Positions 50,506-58,549 of a DNA stretch of 64,000 bases are shown piece after piece. The DNA lies in assembly GCF_016921195.1 (NCBI RefSeq), contig NZ_JAFGYF010000002.1:434001-498000 (forward strand), given 5' to 3'. The translations under genes were made by a program, and so were the position numbers. Position 1 is the stretch's first letter, and the number at the start of each line of letters is the position of its first letter. The DNA comes from Cellulosimicrobium cellulans (GTDB lineage: Bacteria > Actinomycetota > Actinomycetes > Actinomycetales > Cellulomonadaceae). The notes under the pieces are model-generated. The model was not told the origin of the DNA, did not search any database, and saw only the letters and a program-made list of their open reading frames with translations.

Positions 50506-51894
50506 TCAGCCGGCCGCCGGCACCACGCGCGGGTAGCGGTCCTCGGCGGGCGGCTCCCACGTCGCGGGGTCGGCGTCCACCTGCTCGCCCGAGCGGATGT
50601 CCTTGACCTGGTCGGGCCCGCGCGTCCCGTCCTCCTCCACGCGTCCGGGGAACCAGACGAAGGGGATACCGCGCCGGTCGGCGTAGCGGATCTGCTTGCC
50701 GAACTTGGCGGCCGCCGGCGCGACCTCGACCGGGACGCCTCGTGCCCGCAGGGCGGTCGCGACCGCGTCGGACGCGCCGCGCGTCTCCTCGCTCGTGACC
50801 GCGACGACGACGGCGCTCGGCACCGAGCGCGTCGCCCGGACCAGACCCGCGGAGAGCAGTCGCGAGACCAGGCGGGACACGCCGATCGACAGGCCGACGC
50901 CCGGGTACGTGTTCGCGCCGTCGGACGCGAGCGTGTCGTAGCGGCCACCCGAGCAGATCGACCCGAGCTGCTCGTGGCCCACGAGCACCGTCTCGTAGAC
51001 GGAGCCCGTGTAGTAGTCGAGGCCGCGCGCGATCTTGAGGTCGGCGACGACGACGCCCGGGGCGCGCGCGCTCGCGGCCTCGATCAGTGCGCCGAGCTCG
51101 CCGAGCCCGGTCTCGAGCAGGTCGCTCTCGACACCGTGCCGGGCTGCGAGCGCCCGCACGCGGTCGACGACGCCTGTGTCGCTCCCGCTGATCGCGGCGA
51201 GAGCCAGGCAGGCCTCGGCCTGCTCCGTCGTGGTGCCCGCCTCCGCGACGAGGAGTGCCGCCACCTTCTCGGGGCCGACCTTGTCGAGCTTGTCGATCTG
51301 GCGCAGGACCTCGTCCACGGCGTCGATCCCGAGGCCGCGGTAGAAGCCCTCGGCGACGCGGCGGTTGTTGACCAGGACGCGGACCTCGGGCACGCCGATG
51401 TCGCGCAGCGCGCCGAGCGCCTCCGCCATGACGAGCGGCAGCTCGACCTCGTAGTGGTAGGGCAGCTCGCCCGCGCCCACGACGTCGATGTCCGCCTGGG
51501 TGAACTCCCGGAACCGGCCGTCCTGGGGGCGCTCGCCGCGCCAGACCTTCTGGATCTGGTAGCGCTTGAACGGGAAGGCGAGGTGCCCGGCGTTCTCGAG
51601 CACGTAGCGCGCGAAGGGGACCGTGAGGTCGAAGTGCAGGCCGAGCTGCTTGTCACCCGTGCTCGCGCCCTCCGCCTCGCCGGCCTGCTCCTGGAGACGG
51701 CGCAGGACGTACACCTCCTTGGAGGTCTCGCCCTTGCGCAGGAGCTGGTCCAGAGGCTCGACGGCGCGCGTCTCGATCCCGCCGAACCCGTGGAGCTCGA
51801 ACACCCGGCGCAGGGTGTCGAGGACGTGCTGCTCGACGATCCGACCGTCGGGGAGCCATTCGGGGAAACCGGAGAGGGGTGTGGGCCTGGCCAT
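50506..51894 (-). CDS. hisS: Histidine-tRNA ligase
   Basis: Charges tRNA(His). The 462-residue class II synthetase starts MARPTPLSGFPEWLPDGRIV. It has LHFDLTVPFARYVLENAG, RYQIQKVWRGERPQDGRFRE with motif 2, the histidine-specific IARGLDYYTGSVYE, ICSGGRYDTLA and VGLSIGVSRLVSRLL, then the anticodon-binding C-terminal domain (VEVAPAAAKFGKQIRYADRR). It is somewhat longer than E. coli HisS and resembles the actinobacterial/eukaryote-like form. A weak GGAAG lies upstream. Order hisS after the metallo-beta-lactamase gene matches M. tuberculosis. Confidence 0.97.
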   Translation of the reverse strand: MARPTPLSGFPEWLPDGRIVEQHVLDTLRRVFELHGFGGIETRAVEPLDQLLRKGETSKEVYVLRRLQEQAGEAEGASTGDKQLGLHFDLTVPFARYVLENAGHLAFPFKRYQIQKVWRGERPQDGRFREFTQADIDVVGAGELPYHYEVELPLVMAEALGALRDIGVPEVRVLVNNRRVAEGFYRGLGIDAVDEVLRQIDKLDKVGPEKVAALLVAEAGTTTEQAEACLALAAISGSDTGVVDRVRALAARHGVESDLLETGLGELGALIEAASARAPGVVVADLKIARGLDYYTGSVYETVLVGHEQLGSICSGGRYDTLASDGANTYPGVGLSIGVSRLVSRLLSAGLVRATRSVPSAVVVAVTSEETRGASDAVATALRARGVPVEVAPAAAKFGKQIRYADRRGIPFVWFPGRVEEDGTRGPDQVKDIRSGEQVDADPATWEPPAEDRYPRVVPAAG

Positions 51895-51968
51895 GGAGGA
51901 GATCTTCCCAGACCGCGGCACGCAGGTCCGCATCGTCCCGCCGGACGGACGCGGGCGACGGAAGCGTG

Positions 51969-52754
51969 TCAGGCCGCGAGGAACGGGTTGGTCGTGAGCT
52001 CGCGCGCGACCGTCGTCGCCGGGCCGTGGCCGGGCAGCACGTCCCAGGCGGGGTCGAGACGCGCGACGACGCCGCGCAGCGTGCGGGCCATCGTCGCGCC
52101 GTCCCCGCCCGGCAGGTCCGTGCGGCCGACCGACCCGGCGAAGAGCACGTCGCCGCTCAGCACGACCCCTGCCCCGGGCTCTCCCACGAGGTAGAGGGTC
52201 GAGCCCTCGGTGTGCCCCGGGGCCCCGACCGCACGCAGCACGAGGTCGCCCCAGCGCAACGTCCGCTCCTCGCCCGCGGCGAGGTCGAACGTCTCCACGC
52301 GCGTCGGCTCGCGGTAGTCCTCCGGCCGCGCCCCCGCCGTGGCGAGGGCCGCGCCGAGCGGACCGGAGACGAGCGGGCGCTCGCCCCGGTCGCCGGCGGG
52401 CGAGGCGTGCTCGAGACTGCCGAACGGGTCGACGAGCCGGTACGCGTCGGCGGCGTGCAGGACCACGGGGACGTCGAACCGGTCTGCGAGCGCCGCCGCG
52501 TCCCAGGTGTGGTCCACGTGCCCGTGGGTCGCGAGCACGGCCCGCGGCACGAGGCCGGCCGACGCGACGTGCGCGACCACGGCATCGGCCACGCCCGCGC
52601 CCGCGTCGACCACGACGCACTCCCCGTTCGCGGCGCTCACGACGCTGCAGTTGGTCCCGAAGACGGGCGCGACGACGACGCGGAGCGTCGCGGCGGGCAC
52701 GCTCGGCGCGTCGTCGTGCAGGGGCGGCGGCGTCGTGCCGGAAGGTCGGACCAC
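51969..52754 (-). CDS. Metallo-beta-lactamase-fold hydrolase (glyoxalase II-like)
   Basis: A 261-residue hydrolase. The zinc motif is LATHGHVDHTWDAAALADRF (HxHxDH), with further ligands in GAPGHTEGSTLYLV, VVLSGDVLFAGSVGRTDLPG and VLPGHGPATTVARE. M. tuberculosis Rv2581c, between relA and hisS, is the positional counterpart and is usually named a glyoxalase II-type protein. Substrate unproven; thioester hydrolysis is a common activity in the group. The start chosen is the GTG at 52752-52754 because a TACCCT hexamer ends seven bases upstream. An upstream in-frame codon at 52871 would add 39 arginine-rich residues. Confidence 0.88.
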   Translation of the reverse strand: MVRPSGTTPPPLHDDAPSVPAATLRVVVAPVFGTNCSVVSAANGECVVVDAGAGVADAVVAHVASAGLVPRAVLATHGHVDHTWDAAALADRFDVPVVLHAADAYRLVDPFGSLEHASPAGDRGERPLVSGPLGAALATAGARPEDYREPTRVETFDLAAGEERTLRWGDLVLRAVGAPGHTEGSTLYLVGEPGAGVVLSGDVLFAGSVGRTDLPGGDGATMARTLRGVVARLDPAWDVLPGHGPATTVARELTTNPFLAA

Positions 52755-52761
52755 GCACAGG

Positions 52762-52767
52762 AGGGTA
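52762..52767 (-). promoter_or_regulatory. -10 element of the MBL-fold gene, leaderless layout
   Basis: TACCCT on the minus strand, seven bases before the GTG at 52754. No Shine-Dalgarno sequence is present. Confidence 0.4.
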
Positions 52768-52887
52768 GTCCGCGGGGCCCGGCCAGGTCGTGGTACCGCG
52801 GCACCGATCGGGGACGCGGCCCGCCGGTCGATACCGGACCGTGACCTGCGGGCGCCAAATCCACCCTCCACCAGGGCGCTCGGTGCC

Positions 52888-52893
52888 TAGACT
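52888..52893 (+). promoter_or_regulatory. Candidate -10 of the cyclophilin-DUF349 operon
   Basis: TAGACT, 71 bases before the GTG at 52965. Unlike the leaderless cases this gene has a good ribosome binding site (AAGGAG). No clear -35 is seen. Confidence 0.35.
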
Positions 52894-52964
52894 GTCCCGT
52901 ACCGACCGCGGCCGCACCGGGGTCGACCGTGCGCGCCACGACGGCGCCGGACGAAGGAGCTGGG

Positions 52965-53723
52965 GTGTCGACGAAGAGTCGCGAGCGCGAGCAGGCGCGC
53001 CGTCGTGAGGAGAAGTGGGAACGTCACGTCGCCCAGCTCCGCGCGAAGCGTCAGCGGACCTGGTCGATCGTCGGCGTCGTCGCGGCGCTCGTGGTGATCG
53101 GCGTCGCCGTGTGGTGGGCGCTGTCCGCCGCCCAGACGCCGGGGACCGACGCGGGCGGGGACGGCCAGGCGACGACGCCGTCGGCCTCCGGCGAGCACAC
53201 GCTGCCTCCGGCGTCCGCGGCCGAGGGACGCGACTGGACCACGACGCTCACCACGAGCGCGGGAGACCTCACGCTCACGCTCGACGGCGCCGCTGCCCCG
53301 CAGGCCGTCGCGAGCTTCGTCTCCCTCGCCGAGTCCGGGTACTTCGACGGCACGTCGTGCCACCGCCTCACCACGTCGGGCATCTACGTGCTCCAGTGCG
53401 GCGACCCCACCGGCACGGGGACAGGCGACCCCGGATACAAGTTCGGCCCCATCGAGAACGCCCCGACCGACGACGTGTACCCGGCCGGGACCGTGGCCAT
53501 GGCCCGTCAGGGCGGCGACGGCGAGTCGATGGGCTCCCAGTTCTTCCTCGTCTACGAGGACTCGACCATCCCGTCCGACGTGGCGGGTGGTTACACGGTG
53601 TTCGGCACCATCACGTCCGGCCTGGACGTCGTCCAGGCAGTCGCTGACGCGGGGACGCAGGACGGATCCGGCGACGGGTCCCCCGCCACCCCGGTCACCA
53701 TCGAAGGAGTTGAGACCCAGTGA
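52965..53723 (+). CDS. Membrane-anchored peptidyl-prolyl cis-trans isomerase (cyclophilin)
   Basis: A 252-residue protein. A highly charged N-terminus (KSREREQARRREEKWERHVA) is followed by one membrane segment (IVGVVAALVVIGVAVWWALS, about 35-55), a Thr/Ser/Pro linker, and an external cyclophilin domain. The domain has TTSAGDLTLTLDGAAAPQAV, FVSLAESGYFDGTSCHRLTT, TVAMARQGGDGESMGSQFFL and the C-terminal GYTVFGTITSGLDVVQAVAD. The catalytic Arg of typical cyclophilins (FHRV) is replaced by HRLTT context. It lies opposite rel in the order seen for M. tuberculosis Rv2582 (PpiB). GTG start with AAGGAG six bases upstream. Confidence 0.92.
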   Translation: MSTKSREREQARRREEKWERHVAQLRAKRQRTWSIVGVVAALVVIGVAVWWALSAAQTPGTDAGGDGQATTPSASGEHTLPPASAAEGRDWTTTLTTSAGDLTLTLDGAAAPQAVASFVSLAESGYFDGTSCHRLTTSGIYVLQCGDPTGTGTGDPGYKFGPIENAPTDDVYPAGTVAMARQGGDGESMGSQFFLVYEDSTIPSDVAGGYTVFGTITSGLDVVQAVADAGTQDGSGDGSPATPVTIEGVETQ

Positions 53724-55495
53724 GCGATCCCGCCCAGGACCAGGCGAGCGCGCCGACACCGGAGCCCGCGGAGGCGAGCGAGACCGGACGGGTCGACGCG
53801 ACAGACGTGGAGCCGACGGACGCCCCGACCGATGCGAACGTGAGCACGGAGGCGGTCGAGACCGCCGCTGCCGAGGCCGAGACCGCGGAGGCCGCGCCGA
53901 CGGAGGCACAGGACACCGTGGCGAACCCCGAGGCGGCCGCGCCGGTCGAGACCGGCAGCGACGGGGTCGAGACGGGCGGCGCGGCCGCCGCAGCCGCGCC
54001 GTCGGACCCGGCTGCGGCGCAGAGCGCCGAGAACGCCGCTCCCGCCGAGGAGCGTGCCACCACCGAGGAGCCGGCGACGCCGAAGCCCGCCGGGCCGCGC
54101 CCCGGCCCCCGGCCCAAGCCGTCCGCCCTCCCGCACCCCCCGCGCAAGCCCGTCGCTCCCGCGGCCGGCGGCCCGGCCGCGCCGGCGGTCGCGCCCGAGG
54201 TGCCCGCTGTCCCGGCGCTCGCCGACGACTCGGCGGCCGCGAAGGCCGCCGCCGAGTTCGGCCGCGTCGACGAGGACGGCACGGTCTACGTCCGCGAGGG
54301 CGCGGGCGAGCGCCCCGTGGGTCAGTTCCCCGGTGTCGACGCCGACGAGGCGCTCGCGTTGTACGTGCGGCGCTACCTCGACCTCCAGGCGAAGGTCGCG
54401 CTCTTCGAGGCGCGCCTGACGAGCACCGACCTGTCGGTCAAGGAGATCGACCAGACGATCGCCCGGCTCACCGAGGAGACCGCCGAGCCGTCCGCGGTGG
54501 GCGACCTCGACGGCCTGCGCGCGAAGGTCGAGTCGCTGCGCGGCGTCGCGGCCGAGCGCCGCAGCCAGCTCGAGGCGGAGCGCACGGCCGCCAAGGCGGC
54601 CGCGCTCGCGGCCCGTACCGAGATCATCGAGGCGGCGGAGAGGATCGCCGCGACCGACCCCAGCCGCATGCAGTGGCGACCCGCCGGCGAGGAGCTGCGT
54701 GCCCTGCTCGACCGCTGGAAGGAGGCGCAGCGCTCCGGCCCGCGCATCGACCGCGCGAGCGAGGAGGCGCTGTGGAAGCGGTTCAGCCACGCGCGGACCG
54801 CGTTCGACCGCGAGCGCCGCCACTACTTCGCCGAGCTCGAGCAGCGCAACGCTGCCGCCAAGGCCGCCAAGGAGAAGCTCGTCGCCGAGGCGGAGGCGCT
54901 CTCGTCGAGCACCGACTGGGGTCCGACGGCGGGTGCTTACCGCGACCTCATGGCGCGGTGGAAGGCGGCCGGCCGCGCGAGCCGCAAGGACGACGACGCG
55001 CTGTGGGCCCGGTTCCGCGCCGCGCAGGACACGTTCTTCCAGGCCCGTGACGCCGTGAACTCGGCGACCGACGCGGAGTACGCCGCGAACCTCGAGGTCA
55101 AGGAGGCACTGCTCGCCGAGGCGGAGAAGCTCGTCCCGGTCAAGGACCTCGGCGCCGCGAAGGCCGCGCTGCGCGACCTCCAGGAGCGCTGGGAGGAGGC
55201 CGGCCGGGTCCCACGCGGCGACCTGCAGCGCGTCGAGGGCCGCCTGCGCGCCGTCGAGAACGCCGTCCGCGACGCCGAGCAGGCGCAGTGGACGCGGACC
55301 AACCCCGAGACGCGGGCGCGCGCCGAGGGTGCCGCGGCGCAGCTCGAGGCCGCGATCGAAGCCCTCGAGGCGGACCTCGCGGCCGCGCAGAGCCGTGGCG
55401 ACGAGCGCGCCGTCAAGGAGGCCGAGACGGCGCTCACCGCGCGTCGCGCCTGGCTGGAGCAGGTCGTCCGTGCCGCGGAGGACTCGCGCGGCTGA
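53720..55495 (+). CDS. DUF349-repeat protein
   Basis: A 591-residue protein whose first 170 residues are low-complexity Ala/Glu/Thr/Pro. Residues from about 190 onward are helical DUF349 repeats with the typical Trp-containing motif: MQWRPAGEELRALLDRWKEA, WKRFSHARTAFDRERRHYFA, TDWGPTAGAYRDLMARWKAA, LWARFRAAQDTFFQARDAVN, LRDLQERWEEAGRVPRGDLQ. Long coiled-coil character. The family is actinobacterial (and proteobacterial YccE-type) and has no agreed function. It is coupled to the cyclophilin gene by a GTGA overlap and followed by a terminator. Confidence 0.9.
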   Translation: MSDPAQDQASAPTPEPAEASETGRVDATDVEPTDAPTDANVSTEAVETAAAEAETAEAAPTEAQDTVANPEAAAPVETGSDGVETGGAAAAAAPSDPAAAQSAENAAPAEERATTEEPATPKPAGPRPGPRPKPSALPHPPRKPVAPAAGGPAAPAVAPEVPAVPALADDSAAAKAAAEFGRVDEDGTVYVREGAGERPVGQFPGVDADEALALYVRRYLDLQAKVALFEARLTSTDLSVKEIDQTIARLTEETAEPSAVGDLDGLRAKVESLRGVAAERRSQLEAERTAAKAAALAARTEIIEAAERIAATDPSRMQWRPAGEELRALLDRWKEAQRSGPRIDRASEEALWKRFSHARTAFDRERRHYFAELEQRNAAAKAAKEKLVAEAEALSSSTDWGPTAGAYRDLMARWKAAGRASRKDDDALWARFRAAQDTFFQARDAVNSATDAEYAANLEVKEALLAEAEKLVPVKDLGAAKAALRDLQERWEEAGRVPRGDLQRVEGRLRAVENAVRDAEQAQWTRTNPETRARAEGAAAQLEAAIEALEADLAAAQSRGDERAVKEAETALTARRAWLEQVVRAAEDSRG

Positions 55496-55528
55496 CGCCG
55501 CCGCCGTCGAGCACCTGCTCGGGCTCGG

Positions 55529-55566
55529 AGGGGCCGGCGCTCGTCCACAGGCGAGCGCCGGCCCCT
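55529..55566 (+). terminator. Hairpin terminator after the DUF349 gene
   Basis: Perfect 15-bp inverted repeat (arms 55529-55543 and 55552-55566) with an eight-base loop, 33 bases past the stop. Confidence 0.7.
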
Positions 55567-55601
55567 TCCGCGTGTCCGGGCCGGTGGTGCACGGTGTGCA
55601 C

Positions 55602-56225
55602 ATGCTGACCAGCCCTCGCACCGCCTCGCCCGCCGCGGCCTTGACGCGGCTGCTCGCACCTCGCGGCACGGACGTGGGACTTCTCGTCGTGCCGGCGGAC
55701 GTGGGTGGGCACGCCGCCTTCCAGGACCTCCTGCGGTCGGGGGCGCTCCGCCGCCTCTGGGGCGACGTCGCCGCGCCCGCGCTCGTTCCTGACACGCCGC
55801 CGACCCTCCGAGCGCTCGCCGTCCGCGACCTGGTCCCGGAGGGGACGGTCCTCGCCGGGAGCGCTGCGGCCTGGGTGCTGTGCGGCTCGCCGGCGCCGCG
55901 CGCGCTCGACGTCGTGTACCCGCCCGGTCGGCACCGTCCGGCACCGCTCGCAGGCCGGGCGCCGCGCCAGTCGCACGTGCTGCGCGACGACCGGACCCTG
56001 GTCGCGGGGGTGCTGGTGACGTCGGTCGTGCGGACCGCCCTCGACGTCGCGACACGGTGCGCGCCCGACGAGGCACTGCGGACCCTCCGCCGACTGCGTG
56101 ACGTGTGCGGGCTCGAGCCCCGGCTCGCCGCCCGGTCGCTCGAGCTGCGCCACCGGTGGGCCGATCGGCCCCGGGCGCGACGCACCCTGGCGCTCCTGCT
56201 CGCCGAGGAGGAGGACCCGGTCTAG
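55602..56225 (+). CDS. AbiEi-like/DUF559-type uncharacterised protein
   Basis: A 207-residue protein starting MLTSPRTASPAAALTRLLAP. The segments FQDLLRSGALRRLWGDVAAP, ALAVRDLVPEGTVLAGSAAA, LDVVYPPGRHRPAPLAGRAP and VLVTSVVRTALDVATRCAPD follow the pattern of actinobacterial proteins annotated as type IV toxin-antitoxin AbiEi-family antitoxins: a short helix-turn-helix-like start, then a sequence ending in a conserved TRTALDxA. The typical C-terminal nuclease or AbiEii toxin partner is missing. It is followed after 10 bases by the primase-polymerase gene. Function unproven. Confidence 0.6.
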   Translation: MLTSPRTASPAAALTRLLAPRGTDVGLLVVPADVGGHAAFQDLLRSGALRRLWGDVAAPALVPDTPPTLRALAVRDLVPEGTVLAGSAAAWVLCGSPAPRALDVVYPPGRHRPAPLAGRAPRQSHVLRDDRTLVAGVLVTSVVRTALDVATRCAPDEALRTLRRLRDVCGLEPRLAARSLELRHRWADRPRARRTLALLLAEEEDPV

Positions 56226-56228
56226 GTT
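56223..56228 (+). promoter_or_regulatory. -10 element of polymerase gene, leaderless layout
   Basis: TAGGTT seven bases before the ATG at 56236, overlapping the stop codon of the upstream gene (TAG at 56223-56225). No Shine-Dalgarno sequence. Confidence 0.4.
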
Positions 56229-56235
56229 GGTCGGC

Positions 56236-57312
56236 ATGGCCGCAGCCACGACACCTCCCGTGGAGCTCGACGTCCAGGGCCGGACCGTGCGCGTCACGAG
56301 CCCGGACCGCGTCGTCTTCCCCGCGCGCGGGGTGACCAAGCTCGACGTCGTGCAGTACTTCCTCAGCGTCGGGGACGGGATCCTCGGCGCCCTGGTCGAC
56401 CGCCCGACCACCCTGGAACGCTGGCCCAAGGGCGTCTTCGAGGGGGCTCGGATGAGCACCCGCACCGACAACACCGGCGACGCGTTCTACCAGAAGCGCA
56501 TCCCCAAGGGCGCGCCCGACTACGTGCGCACCGCGCGCATCGCGTTCCCGAGCGGGCGGACCGCCGACGAGGTGTGCCCGACCGAGCTCGCCGTCGTCGC
56601 GTGGGCTGCGAACCTCGGGACGCTGACGTTCCACCCGTGGCCCGTCCGGGGCGAGGACGTCGAGGCCGTGGACCAGCTCCGCATCGACCTCGACCCCCAG
56701 CCCGGGACCGACTTCGACGACGCCGTGCGCGTCGCGCCGCACCTGCGCGAGGTGCTCGACGAGCTGGGCCTCCCCGGGTACCCGAAGACGTCGGGCGGGC
56801 GCGGCATCCACGTCTTCGTGCCGATCGCGCCCGAGTGGGACTTCGTCGCCGCGCGCCGCGCGACGATCGCGATCGGTCGCGAGCTCGAGCGCCGTCTCCC
56901 CGAGCAGGTCACCACCAGGTGGTGGAAGGAGGAGCGCGGCGCCAAGATCTTCGTCGACTACAACCAGATGGCGCGCGACCGCACCATCGCCTCGGCGTAC
57001 TCGATCCGCTCCAACCAGCGCGCGACGGTGTCCGCTCCCCTGCGCTGGGAGGAGCTCGGTGACGTCCACCCGGACGACTTCGACGTGCTGTCGATGCCCG
57101 CGCGCTTCGCCGAGGTGGGGGACCTCTTCGCACCGCTGCGCGCCGACCGGGACGATCCGGGCGCGTCGCTCGAGCCCGCCCTGGAGCTGTCCCGGCGCGA
57201 CGAGGCCGAGCACGGGCTCGGTGACCTGCCGTACCCCCCGGAGTACCCGAAGATGCCGGGCGAGCCCAAGCGCGTGCAGCCGAGCAAGGACCGTGACCGG
57301 CCCCGCGCCTAA
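56236..57312 (+). CDS. LigD-type primase-polymerase domain protein (PolD1-like)
   Basis: A 358-residue stand-alone archaeo-eukaryotic primase-type polymerase. It has VTSPDRVVFPARGVTKLDVV, RPTTLERWPKGVFEG, FYQKRIPKGAPDYVRT, the catalytic RIDLDPQPGTDFDDAVRVA (Asp-151, Asp-153), PKTSGGRGIHVFVPI with the His of the active site, and DYNQMARDRTIASAYSIRSN. This is the polymerase module of LigD without its ligase or nuclease domains, as in mycobacterial PolD1 (Rv3730c). The next gene, facing it, codes for a LigC-like ligase, which is also adjacent in mycobacteria. The C-terminal basic tail has no clear role. Confidence 0.93.
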   Translation: MAAATTPPVELDVQGRTVRVTSPDRVVFPARGVTKLDVVQYFLSVGDGILGALVDRPTTLERWPKGVFEGARMSTRTDNTGDAFYQKRIPKGAPDYVRTARIAFPSGRTADEVCPTELAVVAWAANLGTLTFHPWPVRGEDVEAVDQLRIDLDPQPGTDFDDAVRVAPHLREVLDELGLPGYPKTSGGRGIHVFVPIAPEWDFVAARRATIAIGRELERRLPEQVTTRWWKEERGAKIFVDYNQMARDRTIASAYSIRSNQRATVSAPLRWEELGDVHPDDFDVLSMPARFAEVGDLFAPLRADRDDPGASLEPALELSRRDEAEHGLGDLPYPPEYPKMPGEPKRVQPSKDRDRPRA

Positions 57313-57351
57313 CGTCCCCGGTCGTCGCCTCGCCGCAGCGTGAACCGTGCG

Positions 57352-58458
57352 TCAGACGACGCCGGGAGCGCCCGGCAGGATGCCGGTGAGGTCGTAGCGC
57401 ACCGGCTCCTCGAGCTGGTCGTAGGTGCACGACGACGGGTCACGGTCGTCGCGCCAGCGCCGGAACTGCGCCGTGTGCCGGAACCGCGTGCCCTCCATGT
57501 GGTCGTACGCCACCTCGAGCACGCGCTCGACGCGCAGCGGCGTGAACGACAGGTCCTTGCCCGAGCTCCACCGCGACACCGCCCCCGGCATCCGCTCGCC
57601 CGCGGGGTTCTCCCACCCGGACCAGGGGTGCGCGTCGGCCTCCGGCGTGCCCGGCTCGACGACCAGCGGGGCGAGCTCGGTCACGAGCGCCGCACGTCGC
57701 GCCGCCGGGAACGACGCGGCCACGCCGACGAACTGGAGCTGGCCCGCGTCGTCGTACAGGCCGAGCAGGAGCGAGCCGAGCAACGGCTTCGCGGGAGTCG
57801 ACGTCTTGTGCAGGCGGTACCCCGCCAGCACGACGTCTGCCTCCCGCCCGTGCTTGATCTTGAGCATCGCGCGCTTGTTCGGCTGGTACGCCCCGTCGAG
57901 CGGCTTCGCGACGACGCCGTCGAGGCCCGCCCCCTCGAAGGTGTCGAACCACTCGCGCGCGACCGCGACGTCGCACGTGCGGGGGGTGGCGTGGACGGCG
58001 GGGCCGTCGAGGCCGAGCGAGTCCAGCACCTCGTGGCGGCGCGCCAGCGGCTCGCCCGTGAGGTCGTCGTCGCCGAGCGCGAGCACGTCGAACACGACGA
58101 GCGCGGCGGGCGTCTGCTCGGCGAGCAGGCGCACGCGCGAGTCCGCCGGGTGGATCCGCTGCTGCAGCACCTCGAACTGGAGGCGCCCGTCCTGGGCGAC
58201 GACGATCTCGCCGTCGACCACGCAGCGGGGAGGAAGAGCCGTGCGCACCGCCTCGACGACCTCCGGGAAGTAGCGCTCCATCGGCCGCGCGTTGCGGCTG
58301 TCGAGGCGGACCTCGTCGCCGTCGCGGTACACGATCGCGCGGAACCCGTCCCACTTCGGCTCGTAGACGTACCCGCCGTCCACGGCGTCGGGCTCGGGCA
58401 CGTCGGGCACCGACTTCGCGAGCATGGGCAGCACGGGAGGCATGACGGGCAGGTCCAT
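57352..58458 (-). CDS. ligC: ATP-dependent DNA ligase (LigC-like)
   Basis: A 368-residue ligase. It starts MDLPVMPPVLPMLAKSVPDV, close to mycobacterial LigC. The adenylation motif is YVYEPKWDGFRAIVYRDGD (Lys-35), with SRNARPMERYFPEVVEA, VVDGEIVV, LVVFDVLAL, DGVVAKPLDGAYQPNKRAML and KIKHGREADVVLAGYRLHKT (motif V). The OB-fold with GSLLLGLYDDAGQLQFVGVA and a C-terminal VERVLEVAYDHMEGTRFRHT follows. It has no LigD nuclease or polymerase domain; a separate polymerase gene faces it 39 bases away. No ku gene is in the window. Probably works in base excision or alternative end joining. Confidence 0.94.
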   Translation of the reverse strand: MDLPVMPPVLPMLAKSVPDVPEPDAVDGGYVYEPKWDGFRAIVYRDGDEVRLDSRNARPMERYFPEVVEAVRTALPPRCVVDGEIVVAQDGRLQFEVLQQRIHPADSRVRLLAEQTPAALVVFDVLALGDDDLTGEPLARRHEVLDSLGLDGPAVHATPRTCDVAVAREWFDTFEGAGLDGVVAKPLDGAYQPNKRAMLKIKHGREADVVLAGYRLHKTSTPAKPLLGSLLLGLYDDAGQLQFVGVAASFPAARRAALVTELAPLVVEPGTPEADAHPWSGWENPAGERMPGAVSRWSSGKDLSFTPLRVERVLEVAYDHMEGTRFRHTAQFRRWRDDRDPSSCTYDQLEEPVRYDLTGILPGAPGVV

Positions 58459-58549
58459 GTGCCGATGCTGCCACCGGCCGCGGCGTGCGGCACGACGACA
58501 CGTCCGTGGCGCCCGACCGCCGCCGACCGCGCGGCGCGAGCGCGGCCGG

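Noticed and set aside
46089-50948. A minus-strand open frame of about 1,600 codons opposite the ECF genes
   Set aside because: Composition is Arg/Ser/Ala-rich without motifs, and it crosses three well-identified transporter genes and the TPP riboswitch.
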